Assembly: GCF_014490035.1 (NCBI RefSeq)
Contig: NZ_CP061008.1
Location: forward strand, 5,766,001 to 5,830,000
DNA: 64,000 bases
Source: Achromobacter xylosoxidans
GTDB lineage: Bacteria > Pseudomonadota > Gammaproteobacteria > Burkholderiales > Burkholderiaceae_B
Direction: 5' to 3'
A model generated the notes under the pieces. The model worked only from the letters and a program-made list of their open reading frames with translations. It ran no database searches and was not told the origin of the DNA. Shown one piece after another: positions 8,114 to 19,463 of the stretch. Each line of letters starts with the position of its first letter. The stretch's first letter is position 1. The position numbers were made by a program, and so were the translations under genes.

Positions 8114-10360
8114 CTACGCCTCTCCCGAACCCGCCTTGGCGGCCTGCGGCGACAGCTCTTCAGGCGCGAAATCATCCACCTGCAACACCCGCGACACCAG
8201 CGCTTCGGCCTCTTGCAGCGAGGCCGCCTGCGCGTCGGTAATGGCGCCGCGCTGGTGGGCTTCACGCCAATCGCGCACGCCGGACTGGCGCAGGCGGTCG
8301 CGCAGCGGCTGCACCGCGTCCGCCAGCGCGAAGGCGCGGGTCAGGAGACCCACCGGATCGTCGCCGGCGGCGCCGGCCTCGCGATGCAGGTCGGCCGCCA
8401 GGCGCACATGCGTGGGCGAAGGCTTGAGCAGCAGTTCCGCGCATTCCCGCGTCAAGGCGTCGCTCGGCCCCTTGGCCAGGCGCAACGGCAGGATGGCGGC
8501 GCGCAGCCCCCATGACAACACGCGGCCCGGCAGGTTGCGCAAGACCTGGTCCATGCTTTTCTCGATGCTGGCGTAGCCCTGCTCCAGGCACCAATGCACC
8601 AGCGGCAGGTCGTCGTGCTTGCGGCCCTCGTCTTCCCAGCGTTTGAGCACCGCCGACTGCAGATACAGCTCGGACAGGATGTCGCCCAGACGGGCGGAGA
8701 TCATCTCGCGGCGCTTCAGCCCCCCGCCCAGTTGCGCCAGCGTGGCATCGGCCAGCAGCGCGAAGCCCGAGGCATGGCGGCCCAGCCGCCGGTAGTGGCC
8801 GGCCACGGGGCCGGATGAAGGCGCAGGCGCCAGCACTCCGCCAGTCCAGGCGCGGCCGATGGCCCGCAGCGCGTTGATGCCCGTGTGGCGCAGATGGCGC
8901 CAGAACACGTCGTGGAAGACCTCCATGCCGCGGTCTTCGTCGGGGTTGCCCAGCGCCAGGATTTCCGGCATCAGGTAAGGGTGGGCGCGGATCGCGCCCT
9001 GGCCGAAGATGATCAGGTTGCGCGTCAGGATGTTGGCGCCCTCGACCGTGATGGCGATGGGCACGGCGCGGTACAGCGCGCCCAGGTAGTTGCTGGGACC
9101 GTCGATGACGGCGCGGCCGGCATGGATGTCCATCGCGTCGTTGACCGAGCCGCGCATGCGCTCGGTGGCGTGGTACTTCATGATGCCCGAGACCACCGCC
9201 GGCTTGACGCCCTGGTTCAGCGCGGCGCAGGTCAGGCGCCGGGCGGCTTCGACCAGATAGGCATTGCCAGCCAGCCGGGCCAGCCCTTCCTGCACGCCTT
9301 CGAACTTGCCCACGGGAATGCCGAACTGTTCGCGCACTCGGGCATACATGCCCGTGGTGTGCGCGCACATCGCGGCGGCGGCGGCCGATAGCGAAGGCAG
9401 GGAAATGCCCCGCCCCGCCGCCAGCGCGCTCATCAGCATCTGCCAGCCATGGCCGGCGCGTTCTGCGCCGCCGATCAGCGCATCCAGCGGCACGAACACG
9501 TCGCGTCCGCGGTTGGGGCCGTTCTGGAAGACCTGCATGGCGGGCAGGTGGCGGCGCCCGATCTCCACGCCGGGCGCTTCGGTCGGCACCAGCGCGACCG
9601 ATATGCCGATGTCCTTGGCGCCGCCCAGGATGCCGTCGGGGTCCGACAGCTTGAAAGCCAGGCCCAGCACGGTCGCCACCGGCCCAAGCGTGATGTAGCG
9701 CTTGTGCCAGTTGAGCCGGATGCCGATCAGTTCGCGCCCGTCGACCACCTGGCGGCAGACCACGCCCGTGTCCACCATGGACGCGGCGTCCGAGCCAGCC
9801 TCGGGGCTGGTCAGGCCGAAGCAAGGCACCTCGCGCCCGTCCGCCAGCCGCGGCAGCCAGTAGTCGCGCTGCGCCGGGGTGCCGAACTGCATCAGCAGTT
9901 CGCCCGGCCCCAGTGAGTTGGGCACCATCACGGTAACGCCCGCGGTAATGGAATAGGCCGAGATGCGCCGCACGACCTCGGAGTGCGCGTAGGGTGAAAA
10001 GCCCAGGCCGCCGTAGCGCCGCGGAATGATCATGCCGAAGAAGCGTTCGGCCTTCAGGAAGTCCCATACCTCGGGCGGCAGGTCGCGCCGGTTCCAGGTG
10101 ATGTCCCATTCGTCCAGCATGGCGCAAAGCCGTGCCAGCGGGCCATCTATGAAGCGCTGCTCGTCCGCGGTCAACGTGGCTGCCGGCACGTCCAGCAGCT
10201 TGCGCCAGTCGGGATTGCCGGTGAACAGATCCGCATCCCACCAGGTGTCCCCGGCCTCGATGGCTTCGCGCTCCGTCGCCGACATGGCGGGCAGCGCGTT
10301 GCGCGCCCAGCGGTAAGCAGGTTCCGAGATGCGGCGCCGGCGCCACGCATTGAAGTCCAT
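8114..10360 (-). CDS. fadE: Acyl-CoA dehydrogenase, FadE type
   Basis: 748 residues; E. coli FadE is 814. Catalyses the first, FAD-dependent step of fatty-acid beta-oxidation. The middle domain contains the acyl-CoA dehydrogenase block CFGLTSPEAGSDAASM, and a later segment GMYARVREQFGIPVGKFEGV is also typical. The C-terminal about 250 residues form the extra domain (DUF1974) that marks FadE. The N-terminal membrane segments of E. coli FadE are absent here. The gene is divergent from the Spm-type gene, with 153 bp between the starts. Confidence 0.92.
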   Translation of the reverse strand: MDFNAWRRRRISEPAYRWARNALPAMSATEREAIEAGDTWWDADLFTGNPDWRKLLDVPAATLTADEQRFIDGPLARLCAMLDEWDITWNRRDLPPEVWDFLKAERFFGMIIPRRYGGLGFSPYAHSEVVRRISAYSITAGVTVMVPNSLGPGELLMQFGTPAQRDYWLPRLADGREVPCFGLTSPEAGSDAASMVDTGVVCRQVVDGRELIGIRLNWHKRYITLGPVATVLGLAFKLSDPDGILGGAKDIGISVALVPTEAPGVEIGRRHLPAMQVFQNGPNRGRDVFVPLDALIGGAERAGHGWQMLMSALAAGRGISLPSLSAAAAAMCAHTTGMYARVREQFGIPVGKFEGVQEGLARLAGNAYLVEAARRLTCAALNQGVKPAVVSGIMKYHATERMRGSVNDAMDIHAGRAVIDGPSNYLGALYRAVPIAITVEGANILTRNLIIFGQGAIRAHPYLMPEILALGNPDEDRGMEVFHDVFWRHLRHTGINALRAIGRAWTGGVLAPAPSSGPVAGHYRRLGRHASGFALLADATLAQLGGGLKRREMISARLGDILSELYLQSAVLKRWEDEGRKHDDLPLVHWCLEQGYASIEKSMDQVLRNLPGRVLSWGLRAAILPLRLAKGPSDALTRECAELLLKPSPTHVRLAADLHREAGAAGDDPVGLLTRAFALADAVQPLRDRLRQSGVRDWREAHQRGAITDAQAASLQEAEALVSRVLQVDDFAPEELSPQAAKAGSGEA

Positions 10361-10513
10361 GAGTGTTCCTCACTGTTATGGCCCCAGGCCCCAGGGCGTA
10401 TCAGGTCAAAGTACCAGAATTGGCGGCGCCGGGCCAAGCTGCGGCCTGCCGACTCTGCGACAATGGGCCTCGGCGCGCAGCGCGCAATCCATCGCTATCC
10501 GGGCAGTCTCCGC

Positions 10514-11743
10514 ATGCTGAACAAACTCTGGCTGGGCTTTTTCCTTACCGCGGCCGCGGCGGCGCTGTACCGCTGGCTGGTCATCGGCGATCCCGAAGTC
10601 TTCCGCATGATGGTCGCCAGCCTGTTCGACATGGCCCGCGTGTCCGTGGAAGTGATGGTGCTGCTGTTCGGCACGCTGACGCTGTGGCTGGGCTTTCTGC
10701 GCATCGCCGAAGGCGCGGGCCTGGTGGAAAAGCTGGCGCACGTGCTGGGACCGCTGTTCGCGCGCCTGATGCCGGGCGTGCCGCGCAACCACCCGGCCAT
10801 CGGCTTGATCACGCTGAACTTCGCCGCCAACGGACTGGGCCTGGACAACGCCGCCACGCCCATCGGGTTGCGCGCCATGCGCGAATTGCAGTCGCTCAAT
10901 CCCACGCCCGAAACCGCCAGCAACGCGCAGATCCTGTTCCTGGTGCTGAATGCTTCATCACTGACCCTGCTGCCGGTGACGCTGTTCATGTTCCGCGCGC
11001 AGCAAGGCGCGCCGGACCCGACGCTGGTGTTCCTGCCCATTCTGCTGGCCACCAGCGCATCGACCCTGGCCGGGTTCCTGGCCGTGGCGGCCTGCCAGCG
11101 GCTGCGCCTCATCGATCCCGTGGTCATGCTTTGGCTGGGCGGCGCGGCGCTGCTCATGGGCGGATTCATGGCCTTGCTGGCGAGCATGTCGGCGGCGGCC
11201 ATCGCCTCGCTGTCGTCGCTGCTGGGCAACCTGGTCCTGTTCGGCATCCTGATAGCCTTCCTGGTGACGGGCGCCTGGAAGAAGGTGCCGGTCTACGAGG
11301 CCTTCATCGAAGGCGCCAAGGAAGGCTTCGACATTGCCAAGAGCCTGCTGCCCTATCTGGTCGCGATGCTGTGCGCGGTGGGCGTGCTGCGCGCCTCGGG
11401 CGCGCTGGATTTCCTGCTGGACGGCATCCGCTGGCTGGCGGTGCAGGCGGGCTGGGACACGCGCTTCGTGGACGCCTTGCCGACGGCCCTGGTCAAACCC
11501 TTCTCGGGCAGCGCGGCGCGCGCCATGATGCTGGAAACCATGACGCATTTCGGCGTGGACAGCTTCCCCGCGCTGCTGGCCGCGGTGGTGCAAGGCAGCA
11601 CCGAAACCACCTTCTACGTGCTGGCGGTGTATTTCGGATCGGTGGGCATATTGCGGGCGCGCCACGCGGTGGGCTGCGCCCTGATCGCCGATCTGGCCGG
11701 CGTGCTGGCGGCCATCGGCGTGTGCTACTGGTTCTTCGGCTGA
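10514..11743 (+). CDS. Nucleoside-recognition (Gate) domain membrane protein, SpmA-SpmB fusion type
   Basis: 409 residues, largely hydrophobic. The N-terminal half matches SpmA-type Gate domains (LFGTLTLWLGFLRIAEGAGLVEK, shown here in part; LNFAANGLGLDNAATPIGL region), the C-terminal half SpmB (EGAKEGFDIAKSLLPYLVAM and ALVKPFSGSAARAMMLE regions). In spore formers these are separate proteins; in Gram-negative bacteria fused versions are common and act in unknown transport or membrane functions, not sporulation. Start is ATG 10514; an in-frame upstream extension has no conserved sequence. Convergent with pyk, separated by a strong hairpin. Confidence 0.82.
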   Translation: MLNKLWLGFFLTAAAAALYRWLVIGDPEVFRMMVASLFDMARVSVEVMVLLFGTLTLWLGFLRIAEGAGLVEKLAHVLGPLFARLMPGVPRNHPAIGLITLNFAANGLGLDNAATPIGLRAMRELQSLNPTPETASNAQILFLVLNASSLTLLPVTLFMFRAQQGAPDPTLVFLPILLATSASTLAGFLAVAACQRLRLIDPVVMLWLGGAALLMGGFMALLASMSAAAIASLSSLLGNLVLFGILIAFLVTGAWKKVPVYEAFIEGAKEGFDIAKSLLPYLVAMLCAVGVLRASGALDFLLDGIRWLAVQAGWDTRFVDALPTALVKPFSGSAARAMMLETMTHFGVDSFPALLAAVVQGSTETTFYVLAVYFGSVGILRARHAVGCALIADLAGVLAAIGVCYWFFG

Positions 11744-11758
11744 AAGCCGCCGCGCGGC

Positions 11759-11789
11759 GGCGGGTAGCGCCAGGGTGGCGCTACCCGCC
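11759..11789. terminator. Strong bidirectional hairpin between spm-type gene and pyk
   Basis: A perfect 14-bp stem (11759-11772 with 11776-11789) around a GGG loop, sitting 16 bp after one stop codon and 6 bp before the other. No long U-run, but position and stability suggest shared termination of the two convergent genes. Confidence 0.7.
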
Positions 11790-11794
11790 CCGTA

Positions 11795-13237
<1,443 letters not shown>

Positions 13238-13343
13238 GACGATCCACTCTCGCTAAAACAACAAAAACGCTATGGTACGCCGGCCGCGCCCGCGCAGGTA
13301 TCATGGGCATCACCTCAACCGAAAAACGAGCTCGACTGAACCC

Positions 13344-14486
13344 GTGAAAATCGTCATCGCCCCCGACTCTTTCAAAGAAAGCGTGTCCGCTCCCGATGCC
13401 GCAGCAGCGATTGCCCGCGGCGTGAAGGCCGCTGTTCCCGGCGCCCACACGGTATGCATTCCGATGGCCGACGGCGGCGAAGGCACGGTCGAAGCCGTGC
13501 TCGCTGCGACCGGCGGCAAGGAATGCCAGCTGACGGTGAACGATGCCTTGGGCTACAAGGTCGACGCCGTCTGGGGCTTGCTGGAGGACGGCACGGCGGT
13601 GATCGAGATGGCTGCGGCAGCGGGTCTGGAACTGATCGCGCCTTCCAAGCGCGATCCCATGCGCGCCAGCAGCCACGGCGTGGGCGAACTGATGCTGGCC
13701 GCCCTGAACGCGGGCGCCACGCGCATCATCCTGGGCCTGGGCGGCTCTGCCACCAACGACGCGGGCGCGGGCATGCTGACGGCCCTGGGCGTGCGCCTGC
13801 TGGACGCGGATGGCCGCAGCCTGCCGCCCGGCGGCGGCGCGCTGGGCAAGCTGGCCAGCATCGACACCCGCGGCCTCGACCCGCGCCTGGCCGGGATCCG
13901 CATCGACATCGCCTCCGACGTGGACAACCCTTTGTGCGGTCCGCAGGGCGCCTCGCATGTATTCGGCCCGCAAAAGGGCGCGACGCCTGAACAGGTGCTG
14001 GTCCTGGATCAGATGCTGACGAATTTCGCCGACGTGTGCGCCAGGCACCTGGGGGCCGATCACCGCGACCACCCGGGCGCGGGCGCGGCGGGCGGTCTGG
14101 GGTTCGCGGCCAAGGCTTTCCTCAATGCGCAATTCCGGCCCGGCGTTGAGATCGTGGCGGAACTGGGCGGCCTGGCCCAGGCGGTCGAGGGTGCGACCCT
14201 GGTGTTCACGGGCGAAGGCCGCATGGACGCGCAGACCCTGCGCGGCAAGACCCCTGCCGGCGTGGCAAAAATCGCGCAGCGCGCCGGCGTGCCCGTGGTG
14301 GCGCTGGCCGGCTCGCTCGGCGAAGGCTACGAAGCGCTGCACGCCTGCGGCATCAGCGCCGCCTTCAGCCTGGCGCCGGGCCCCATCACGCTGCAGCAGG
14401 CGCTCACCGACGCCGAAAAATTGCTGGCCGACCGCGCCCGCGACGTCATGCAGCTATGGATGAGCGCGCAGAAACGCATGCTGTAG
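13344..14486 (+). CDS. glxK: Glycerate 2-kinase
   Basis: 380 residues from GTG 13344. Phosphorylates D-glycerate at O2, feeding the glyoxylate/tartronate pathway into glycolysis. The start KIVIAPDSFKESVSA, the block PMADGGEGTVEAVLAATGG and GLGGSATNDAGAGML are the signature regions of the GarK/GlxK family. The ATG-like upstream extension is not conserved, and GTG gives the canonical N-terminus. It is divergent from pyk. A terminator hairpin with an A-run/U-run follows. Confidence 0.93.
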   Translation: MKIVIAPDSFKESVSAPDAAAAIARGVKAAVPGAHTVCIPMADGGEGTVEAVLAATGGKECQLTVNDALGYKVDAVWGLLEDGTAVIEMAAAAGLELIAPSKRDPMRASSHGVGELMLAALNAGATRIILGLGGSATNDAGAGMLTALGVRLLDADGRSLPPGGGALGKLASIDTRGLDPRLAGIRIDIASDVDNPLCGPQGASHVFGPQKGATPEQVLVLDQMLTNFADVCARHLGADHRDHPGAGAAGGLGFAAKAFLNAQFRPGVEIVAELGGLAQAVEGATLVFTGEGRMDAQTLRGKTPAGVAKIAQRAGVPVVALAGSLGEGYEALHACGISAAFSLAPGPITLQQALTDAEKLLADRARDVMQLWMSAQKRML

Positions 14487-14496
14487 GCATCCACGT

Positions 14497-14523
14497 AAAA
14501 AAGCCCGCTTGCGCGGGCTTTTT
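14497..14523. terminator. Bidirectional rho-independent terminator between glxK and ksgA
   Basis: Stem AAGCCCGC (14501-14508) with GCGGGCTT (14513-14520), four-base loop, flanked by an A-run on the left and T-run on the right, so it can terminate both the forward glxK and the reverse ksgA transcripts. Confidence 0.88.
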
Positions 14524-14540
14524 GATTTCGAGGTCCGACG

Positions 14541-15332
14541 TCACTCGGCCTGCAGCACGCCGGCCGCCACCAGCGCATCGGCCAGGCGGATATACCGGTC
14601 CACCGAAATATCCTCGGCGCGCGCCGTGGGCGCGATGTCCAGCGCTTCCCAGGGCACTTGCGGCGCCCAGTCCGCCAGCACCCGGCGCAGCATCTTGCGC
14701 CGCTGCGAGAATGCCCGCGCCACCACCGTTTCGAAGGCCCGCTCGCTGACCGGACGCAAACGATCCGCCGGCAAGGGCACCATGCGCACGATCGCCGACA
14801 CCACCTTGGGCGGTGGATCGAAGGCTTCCGGCGGCACGTCGAACAGCTTGTGCATGCGGTAGCGCGACTGCAGCATCACCGACAGGCGGCTGAAGTCGCC
14901 CGAACCGGGCTGCGCGACCATCCGGTCGATCACTTCCCGCTGCAGCATGAAATGCTGGTCGCGGACGTGATCGGCCCAGGTCATCAGATGGAACAGCAGC
15001 GGGCTGGAGATGTTGTAGGGCAGGTTTCCCACCACGCGCAGCGCGGGTCCGAACTGGGAAAAATCCACCGTCAGCGCGTCGGCCTCGACCACGGTCAGGC
15101 GGCTGGCGTCGAACTGCTTGCGCAGGCGCGCCGCCAAGTCGCGGTCGATCTCGACCGCCGTCAAGTGATCCAGGCGTTCGAGCAACGGCCGGGTAAGCGC
15201 GGACAAGCCCGGGCCGATCTCGACCACGGTATCGTCGCGGGCGGGCGAAACCGCCCGGACGATGGACTCGACCACGCTCTCGTCGGTCAGGAAGTTCTGG
15301 CCAAAGCGCTTGCGCGCCTGGTGCTGGGACAT
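14541..15332 (-). CDS. rsmA/ksgA: 16S rRNA (adenine1518/1519-N6)-dimethyltransferase
   Basis: 263 residues. Dimethylates two adjacent adenines near the 3' end of 16S rRNA as a late 30S assembly checkpoint. The N-terminus has the [12 protein letters not shown] block; motif I is EIGPG (38-42) for SAM; motif IV is NLPYN (103-107), the catalytic loop. It starts 18 bp after surA, in the widespread order lptD-surA-ksgA, linking outer-membrane biogenesis with ribosome maturation. Confidence 0.97.
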   Translation of the reverse strand: MSQHQARKRFGQNFLTDESVVESIVRAVSPARDDTVVEIGPGLSALTRPLLERLDHLTAVEIDRDLAARLRKQFDASRLTVVEADALTVDFSQFGPALRVVGNLPYNISSPLLFHLMTWADHVRDQHFMLQREVIDRMVAQPGSGDFSRLSVMLQSRYRMHKLFDVPPEAFDPPPKVVSAIVRMVPLPADRLRPVSERAFETVVARAFSQRRKMLRRVLADWAPQVPWEALDIAPTARAEDISVDRYIRLADALVAAGVLQAE

Positions 15333-15350
15333 GTAAAGCCTGTAATGCGT

Positions 15351-16937
15351 TTAGCGGTTGTTCTGCTGGATCTTCTGCTGCTTTTCCAGACGATTGTCGA
15401 TGTACGCCTGGGCACGCAGCTGCTCCAGCCAATCTTCGAAAGCGGGCTGGGCACGGCGTTCGAACAGAATCTGGCGCGCCTTCATGCGGGCCATGTCGTC
15501 GGTGGCGTCGTGCTGGCGGCGCTCTTCCACTTCGATCAGGTGCCAGCCGAAAGGCGATTGCACCGGCTGGCTGATTTCACCCGGCTTCAGGGCGTTCATG
15601 GCAGCCTCGAACGGCGGCACGGTTTCGCCCGGGTTCAACCAGCCCAGCTCGCCGCCTTGCGGAGCGGTCGCGTCCTGCGAATACTGGCGCGCCATGTCCT
15701 CGAACTTGGCGCCGCCGCTCACCAGCCGCTGGCGCACCTGCTCCAGGCGCTGACGCGCCATTTCGTCGCTCATGACGGTGGAGGTCTTGATCAGGATGTG
15801 GCGTGCGCGGGTCTGCATCACTTCCACCGGACCTTGATGCGCAGGCGCCTGCGCCGGCGCGGCGGCAGGTTGCGGCGCCTGGGCCGGCGCCGGGGCGCGG
15901 GCCGTGCGGGCGGGCGCCGGCTGGGCGGTGCCGCGGTCCATCACCTTGATGATGTGGAAACCGTTGCCGCTCTGGATCAGGCCGCTGACCTGGCCTTTCT
16001 GCAAGTTGCCGACGGCCTGTACGAACAGGTCGGGCCAGCCGTCCAGCGGGCGCACGCCCATGACGCCGCCTTGCAGGGCTTCGGGGCCGTCCGAGGCCGC
16101 GGCAGCCAGGCTGGCGAAGTCGTCGCCGCGCTTGGCTTGCGCCAGCAGGCCTTCGGCCTTCTTGCGCAGCGCGGCCAGTTGCTCGGGCGACGAACCTTCA
16201 GGCACGCGCACCAGGATCTGGGCCAGGGCATAGAGCATCGGGCCCGAGGGCGCGGCTGCCTGCTGCGGTTCTGGCTGCGGCTGAGCCTGCGGTTGCGGGG
16301 CCGCCTGCGGTGCCGCGCCGAATGCCGGATTGCGGCGCTGATCCTTCAGGAAGGCGTCGACTTCGGCATCCGAAATCACGATGGTGGAATCCACCGCGCG
16401 TTGGCGCAGACGATCCGTGCGGATCTCATCGCGCAGCGCCTTGCGGTAGCCGTCCCAGCTGGTGCCGGATTTTTCGATTTCCTGGCGCAACTGAGCCACG
16501 GTGATCTTATTGCGGGACGCAATGGTCTGGATCGCTTGGTCGATTTGCGCGTCATCCACGCGTATGCCCAGGCGATCCGCTTCATGGCGCTGCACGCGCT
16601 CCATGATCAGACGTTGCAACACCTGGTGCTGCAGGGTCTGGTCATCGGGCACCTGGATGCCGCGGGACTTCAATTCGCCTGAAATGCGCAAGGACGCATC
16701 GCGCAGTTCGCGCAGCGTGATCACGTCCTTGTCCACGACTGCGGCAATCCCGTCGACGAACTGCTCGCGCTGCGGCGCGGGCGCGGCGTTTTTTTGCGCA
16801 GCGGAATTCGGCTTGGCGCCATTGTTCGCGGCCTTGCCGCCCTGCTCGGCCGCATGGGCCAGGGGCAAGCCGGCGCACACGGCCAATAGCAGCGCATTGC
16901 CGGAGAGGCGGCGCAAAGAGTGCAACCTACGCATCAT
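15351..16937 (-). CDS. surA: Periplasmic chaperone and peptidyl-prolyl isomerase SurA
   Basis: 528 residues, about 100 longer than E. coli SurA. It escorts outer-membrane beta-barrel proteins, including LptD, across the periplasm. A signal peptide (about 1-29, ending AHA) is followed by the SurA N-terminal domain (about 58-200), a first parvulin domain (about 236-335) and a second (about 378-475, with RARHILIK and GGELGWLNPG blocks). The extra length lies in two low-complexity linkers: Gln/Pro-rich at about 205-233 and Ala/Pro-rich at about 338-370. Its first ATG overlaps the lptD stop by 4 bp; a second ATG follows immediately. Confidence 0.95.
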   Translation of the reverse strand: MMRRLHSLRRLSGNALLLAVCAGLPLAHAAEQGGKAANNGAKPNSAAQKNAAPAPQREQFVDGIAAVVDKDVITLRELRDASLRISGELKSRGIQVPDDQTLQHQVLQRLIMERVQRHEADRLGIRVDDAQIDQAIQTIASRNKITVAQLRQEIEKSGTSWDGYRKALRDEIRTDRLRQRAVDSTIVISDAEVDAFLKDQRRNPAFGAAPQAAPQPQAQPQPEPQQAAAPSGPMLYALAQILVRVPEGSSPEQLAALRKKAEGLLAQAKRGDDFASLAAAASDGPEALQGGVMGVRPLDGWPDLFVQAVGNLQKGQVSGLIQSGNGFHIIKVMDRGTAQPAPARTARAPAPAQAPQPAAAPAQAPAHQGPVEVMQTRARHILIKTSTVMSDEMARQRLEQVRQRLVSGGAKFEDMARQYSQDATAPQGGELGWLNPGETVPPFEAAMNALKPGEISQPVQSPFGWHLIEVEERRQHDATDDMARMKARQILFERRAQPAFEDWLEQLRAQAYIDNRLEKQQKIQQNNR

Positions 16938-19342
16938 TCATACCTTTCAAATGTGGTCCCGGCAGGCACGGGCGGCGTAATGCGCGAGTAGCCGGGGATA
17001 CTCTTGTTCAGCAGATTCATCGGGTCGGTTCCCAGGGAACCCAGACCGGTCAGCTCAAGCTGGAAGAACAGTGCCGAGTTGGCGTCCGTGGCGGAGACCG
17101 CATATCGCTGGTAGACCATGCGGCCCACCCAGCAGCAATCTCCCTTGTACTCCAGGCCGGCGATGGCCTGCGTGACGCGGGGCGAATCCGTTGTGCCGGC
17201 CACCGTGCTGGACGGACCGTTGCGCAACGAGTAGTCCACCCGCCCGACGCCGTACCAGCGCTTGGAGAACGGCCACTGCATGGCCAGGCTCACCTGGTTC
17301 TGCCCCTGCGCCTGATACTGGACGCCGGGTTGAGGATCGCGTTGGTAGCGGTACGACACGGCCACCGTCGTCAAGCGCTGCGGCGACCAGCGCGCGCTGA
17401 TCAGGCCGCGCGACCAGTTACTGTCGTAAGGATTGTATTGCGCGGCGACGTCGGTGCTAAGCGTGTCGGTCAGGGCGGCACTTGCCCCCAGAAGGAAGTC
17501 GGAACGCACGTTCTCGCGCGGTGTTTCGCCTGGCAACGTGACCTTCTGGTCCTCGAAGTACAGCCGCTGCGCGATACCTAATGACATGCGCTCGAAACCG
17601 GTATTGGCATCCAGCCAGCGCGTCGTCAACGCCGCAGTCAGCTGATTGGCGTTCGCGATGCGGTCCCAACCGCCGGTGTAGATGTTCTCTTCGAACGCCT
17701 GCGAGAAGCTGAAATCGGCCAGGGATGTATCGAAAACGGGCAATTTGGACTGGTCGCGGTACGGCACGTACAGGTAGTACAGGCGCGGTTCCAGGGTCTG
17801 CGTGGAGGCCTTGCCGAACAGCGAGGTATCGCGTTCGAAGACCAACCCCGAATCCAGGGACAGGATCGGCACCGAACGGGATTGCGAACGCGGCGTACCC
17901 GGGCTCAGGTTGTACCAGTCGGTGTCGTACTGGGTGTAATTGACGCCCGCCTTGGGAACGATGAACCAGCCCGGCTTGACGATGGGGTAGGAAACCGTCG
18001 GGTAGGTTTGGAAACGGTTGCCATCAGGACCCAGGCGTTGGCCTTCGAACAAGGACTTGCGGAAACGCACTGCTGTAGAGGTCCAGTCGACGTCAAAACC
18101 GCCCCAGTCATAACGCGCGCCCCGGAAGAAGAGCTCCGGTTCCTTATCATACGGTGGGTACAGCGGTGCATCGGGATCCTGCAGCGTCTGATATTTATAG
18201 ACTTGCGCGTACGCGCTCCAGTAGCCGGACGGAGACGACCAACCCACCCGCGCGCGTTGCGGCAAATAGGTCGTCGACGCCTGATTCAGGCCCAGCTGCG
18301 AAATGTCGCGGAAATAGTTGTCGTCCGAAACCTTCGCAATATCCCAGTCTGCATAGAAACCGTAGGGCAGCATCTGCTGGTGGCGCCACCAGTACATCCA
18401 ACGGTCGCTGTCGGTCAGCTTGTCGTTGGGCAGATAAGTGCCATCCATGATGCCGCTATAGCCGTAGCCGAGATAGCGGAACTCCCCCCCCAACTGCAGC
18501 CCGCGCTTGGAGAAGTAGCGCGGCTGCACGGTCATGTCATAGTTCGGCGCCAGATTCAGGTAATACGGAATCGAAAAATCGAGACCGCCCTGGCTGGTCG
18601 TGCCATACGTCGGCATCAGGAAGCCCGACTTGCGCTCCTTCTTGACCGGAAAGGTCATGTAAGGCGACGCCAGGATGGGCACGTCCTTGAAATACAGCAC
18701 GCCGCTGCGCGCCACGCCTTCGTTTTCGTCGAAGTCGATGTCGACGGTCTTGGCCTTGATGTACCAGGACGGCGTTTCGCAGGCGCAGCCGCTGTACGTC
18801 ACGGTTTGCAGCCGCATCTGCGACCGGCTGAAGATGTCCGCATGCTCGGCGACGGCAAAGCCGCCGCTGGCGCCCATCCAGAAATTGGGCTTTTCGACCT
18901 CACCCGAGGACTTGTCGACGTTGAACTTGGCGCTCGGCCCGGTCACCAGGGTGCCGTCGCGCATCATGCGCGCGCTACCCTGGACGTCGACTTCGCCGGT
19001 GTCCTTGCGGTAGTTGATGCGGTCGCCCTTGATCACGCTGTCGATGCGGCGCACCTGGGCGTTGCCGGTCAGGGTCAGATCCGAATCAGGATCGCCATCG
19101 ATGGTGTCCGCCTCCATGAAGGCGGGAATGCTGTCGTCCGGCAAGCGGTGGATCCGCAAGCCCGGCGAAGTGCGCAACACGGGAGTCGCCGAGGTCGACG
19201 ACGCGGCGGGAGCGCTGCCCTGGCTGCCTTGGGCCTGGACGGCTCCGGCGGCGACACTGACAGCAGAGAGGATCAACCATCGAACCTTGCGCACGAGTGA
19301 AAACAGCCCTTTTTGACGATGGTGGGAACGCGACACCGGCAC
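16934..19342 (-). CDS. lptD: LPS-assembly outer membrane protein LptD
   Basis: 802 residues (E. coli 784). Outer-membrane barrel that, with LptE, inserts lipopolysaccharide into the outer leaflet. A signal peptide with a hydrophobic stretch at about 22-38 ends in AVQAQ; the periplasmic OstA/LptA-like domain contains DSVIKGDRINYRKDTGEVDV; the rest is the barrel, with many aromatic-rich strands and cysteines C182/C184-type pair in GCACETP. The start is GTG at 19342, with another GTG two codons on. Divergent from amgK, as in pseudomonads. Confidence 0.95.
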   Translation of the reverse strand: MPVSRSHHRQKGLFSLVRKVRWLILSAVSVAAGAVQAQGSQGSAPAASSTSATPVLRTSPGLRIHRLPDDSIPAFMEADTIDGDPDSDLTLTGNAQVRRIDSVIKGDRINYRKDTGEVDVQGSARMMRDGTLVTGPSAKFNVDKSSGEVEKPNFWMGASGGFAVAEHADIFSRSQMRLQTVTYSGCACETPSWYIKAKTVDIDFDENEGVARSGVLYFKDVPILASPYMTFPVKKERKSGFLMPTYGTTSQGGLDFSIPYYLNLAPNYDMTVQPRYFSKRGLQLGGEFRYLGYGYSGIMDGTYLPNDKLTDSDRWMYWWRHQQMLPYGFYADWDIAKVSDDNYFRDISQLGLNQASTTYLPQRARVGWSSPSGYWSAYAQVYKYQTLQDPDAPLYPPYDKEPELFFRGARYDWGGFDVDWTSTAVRFRKSLFEGQRLGPDGNRFQTYPTVSYPIVKPGWFIVPKAGVNYTQYDTDWYNLSPGTPRSQSRSVPILSLDSGLVFERDTSLFGKASTQTLEPRLYYLYVPYRDQSKLPVFDTSLADFSFSQAFEENIYTGGWDRIANANQLTAALTTRWLDANTGFERMSLGIAQRLYFEDQKVTLPGETPRENVRSDFLLGASAALTDTLSTDVAAQYNPYDSNWSRGLISARWSPQRLTTVAVSYRYQRDPQPGVQYQAQGQNQVSLAMQWPFSKRWYGVGRVDYSLRNGPSSTVAGTTDSPRVTQAIAGLEYKGDCCWVGRMVYQRYAVSATDANSALFFQLELTGLGSLGTDPMNLLNKSIPGYSRITPPVPAGTTFERYE

Positions 19343-19463
19343 CCACGAAGGGCCAATGCTAACGGAAACGAGCCGGTATTATAGAGAAGCCGCGCCATAG
19401 GCCCAGACTTATGTGCCCGGGACACAATTCTCAGCAATATTGCCTTTCTGACACGGATCTTCC

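Noticed and set aside
8262..10373. A 703-codon minus-strand frame overlapping fadE
   Set aside because: Arg/His/Pro-rich shadow in another frame of the same strand as fadE; no known fold.
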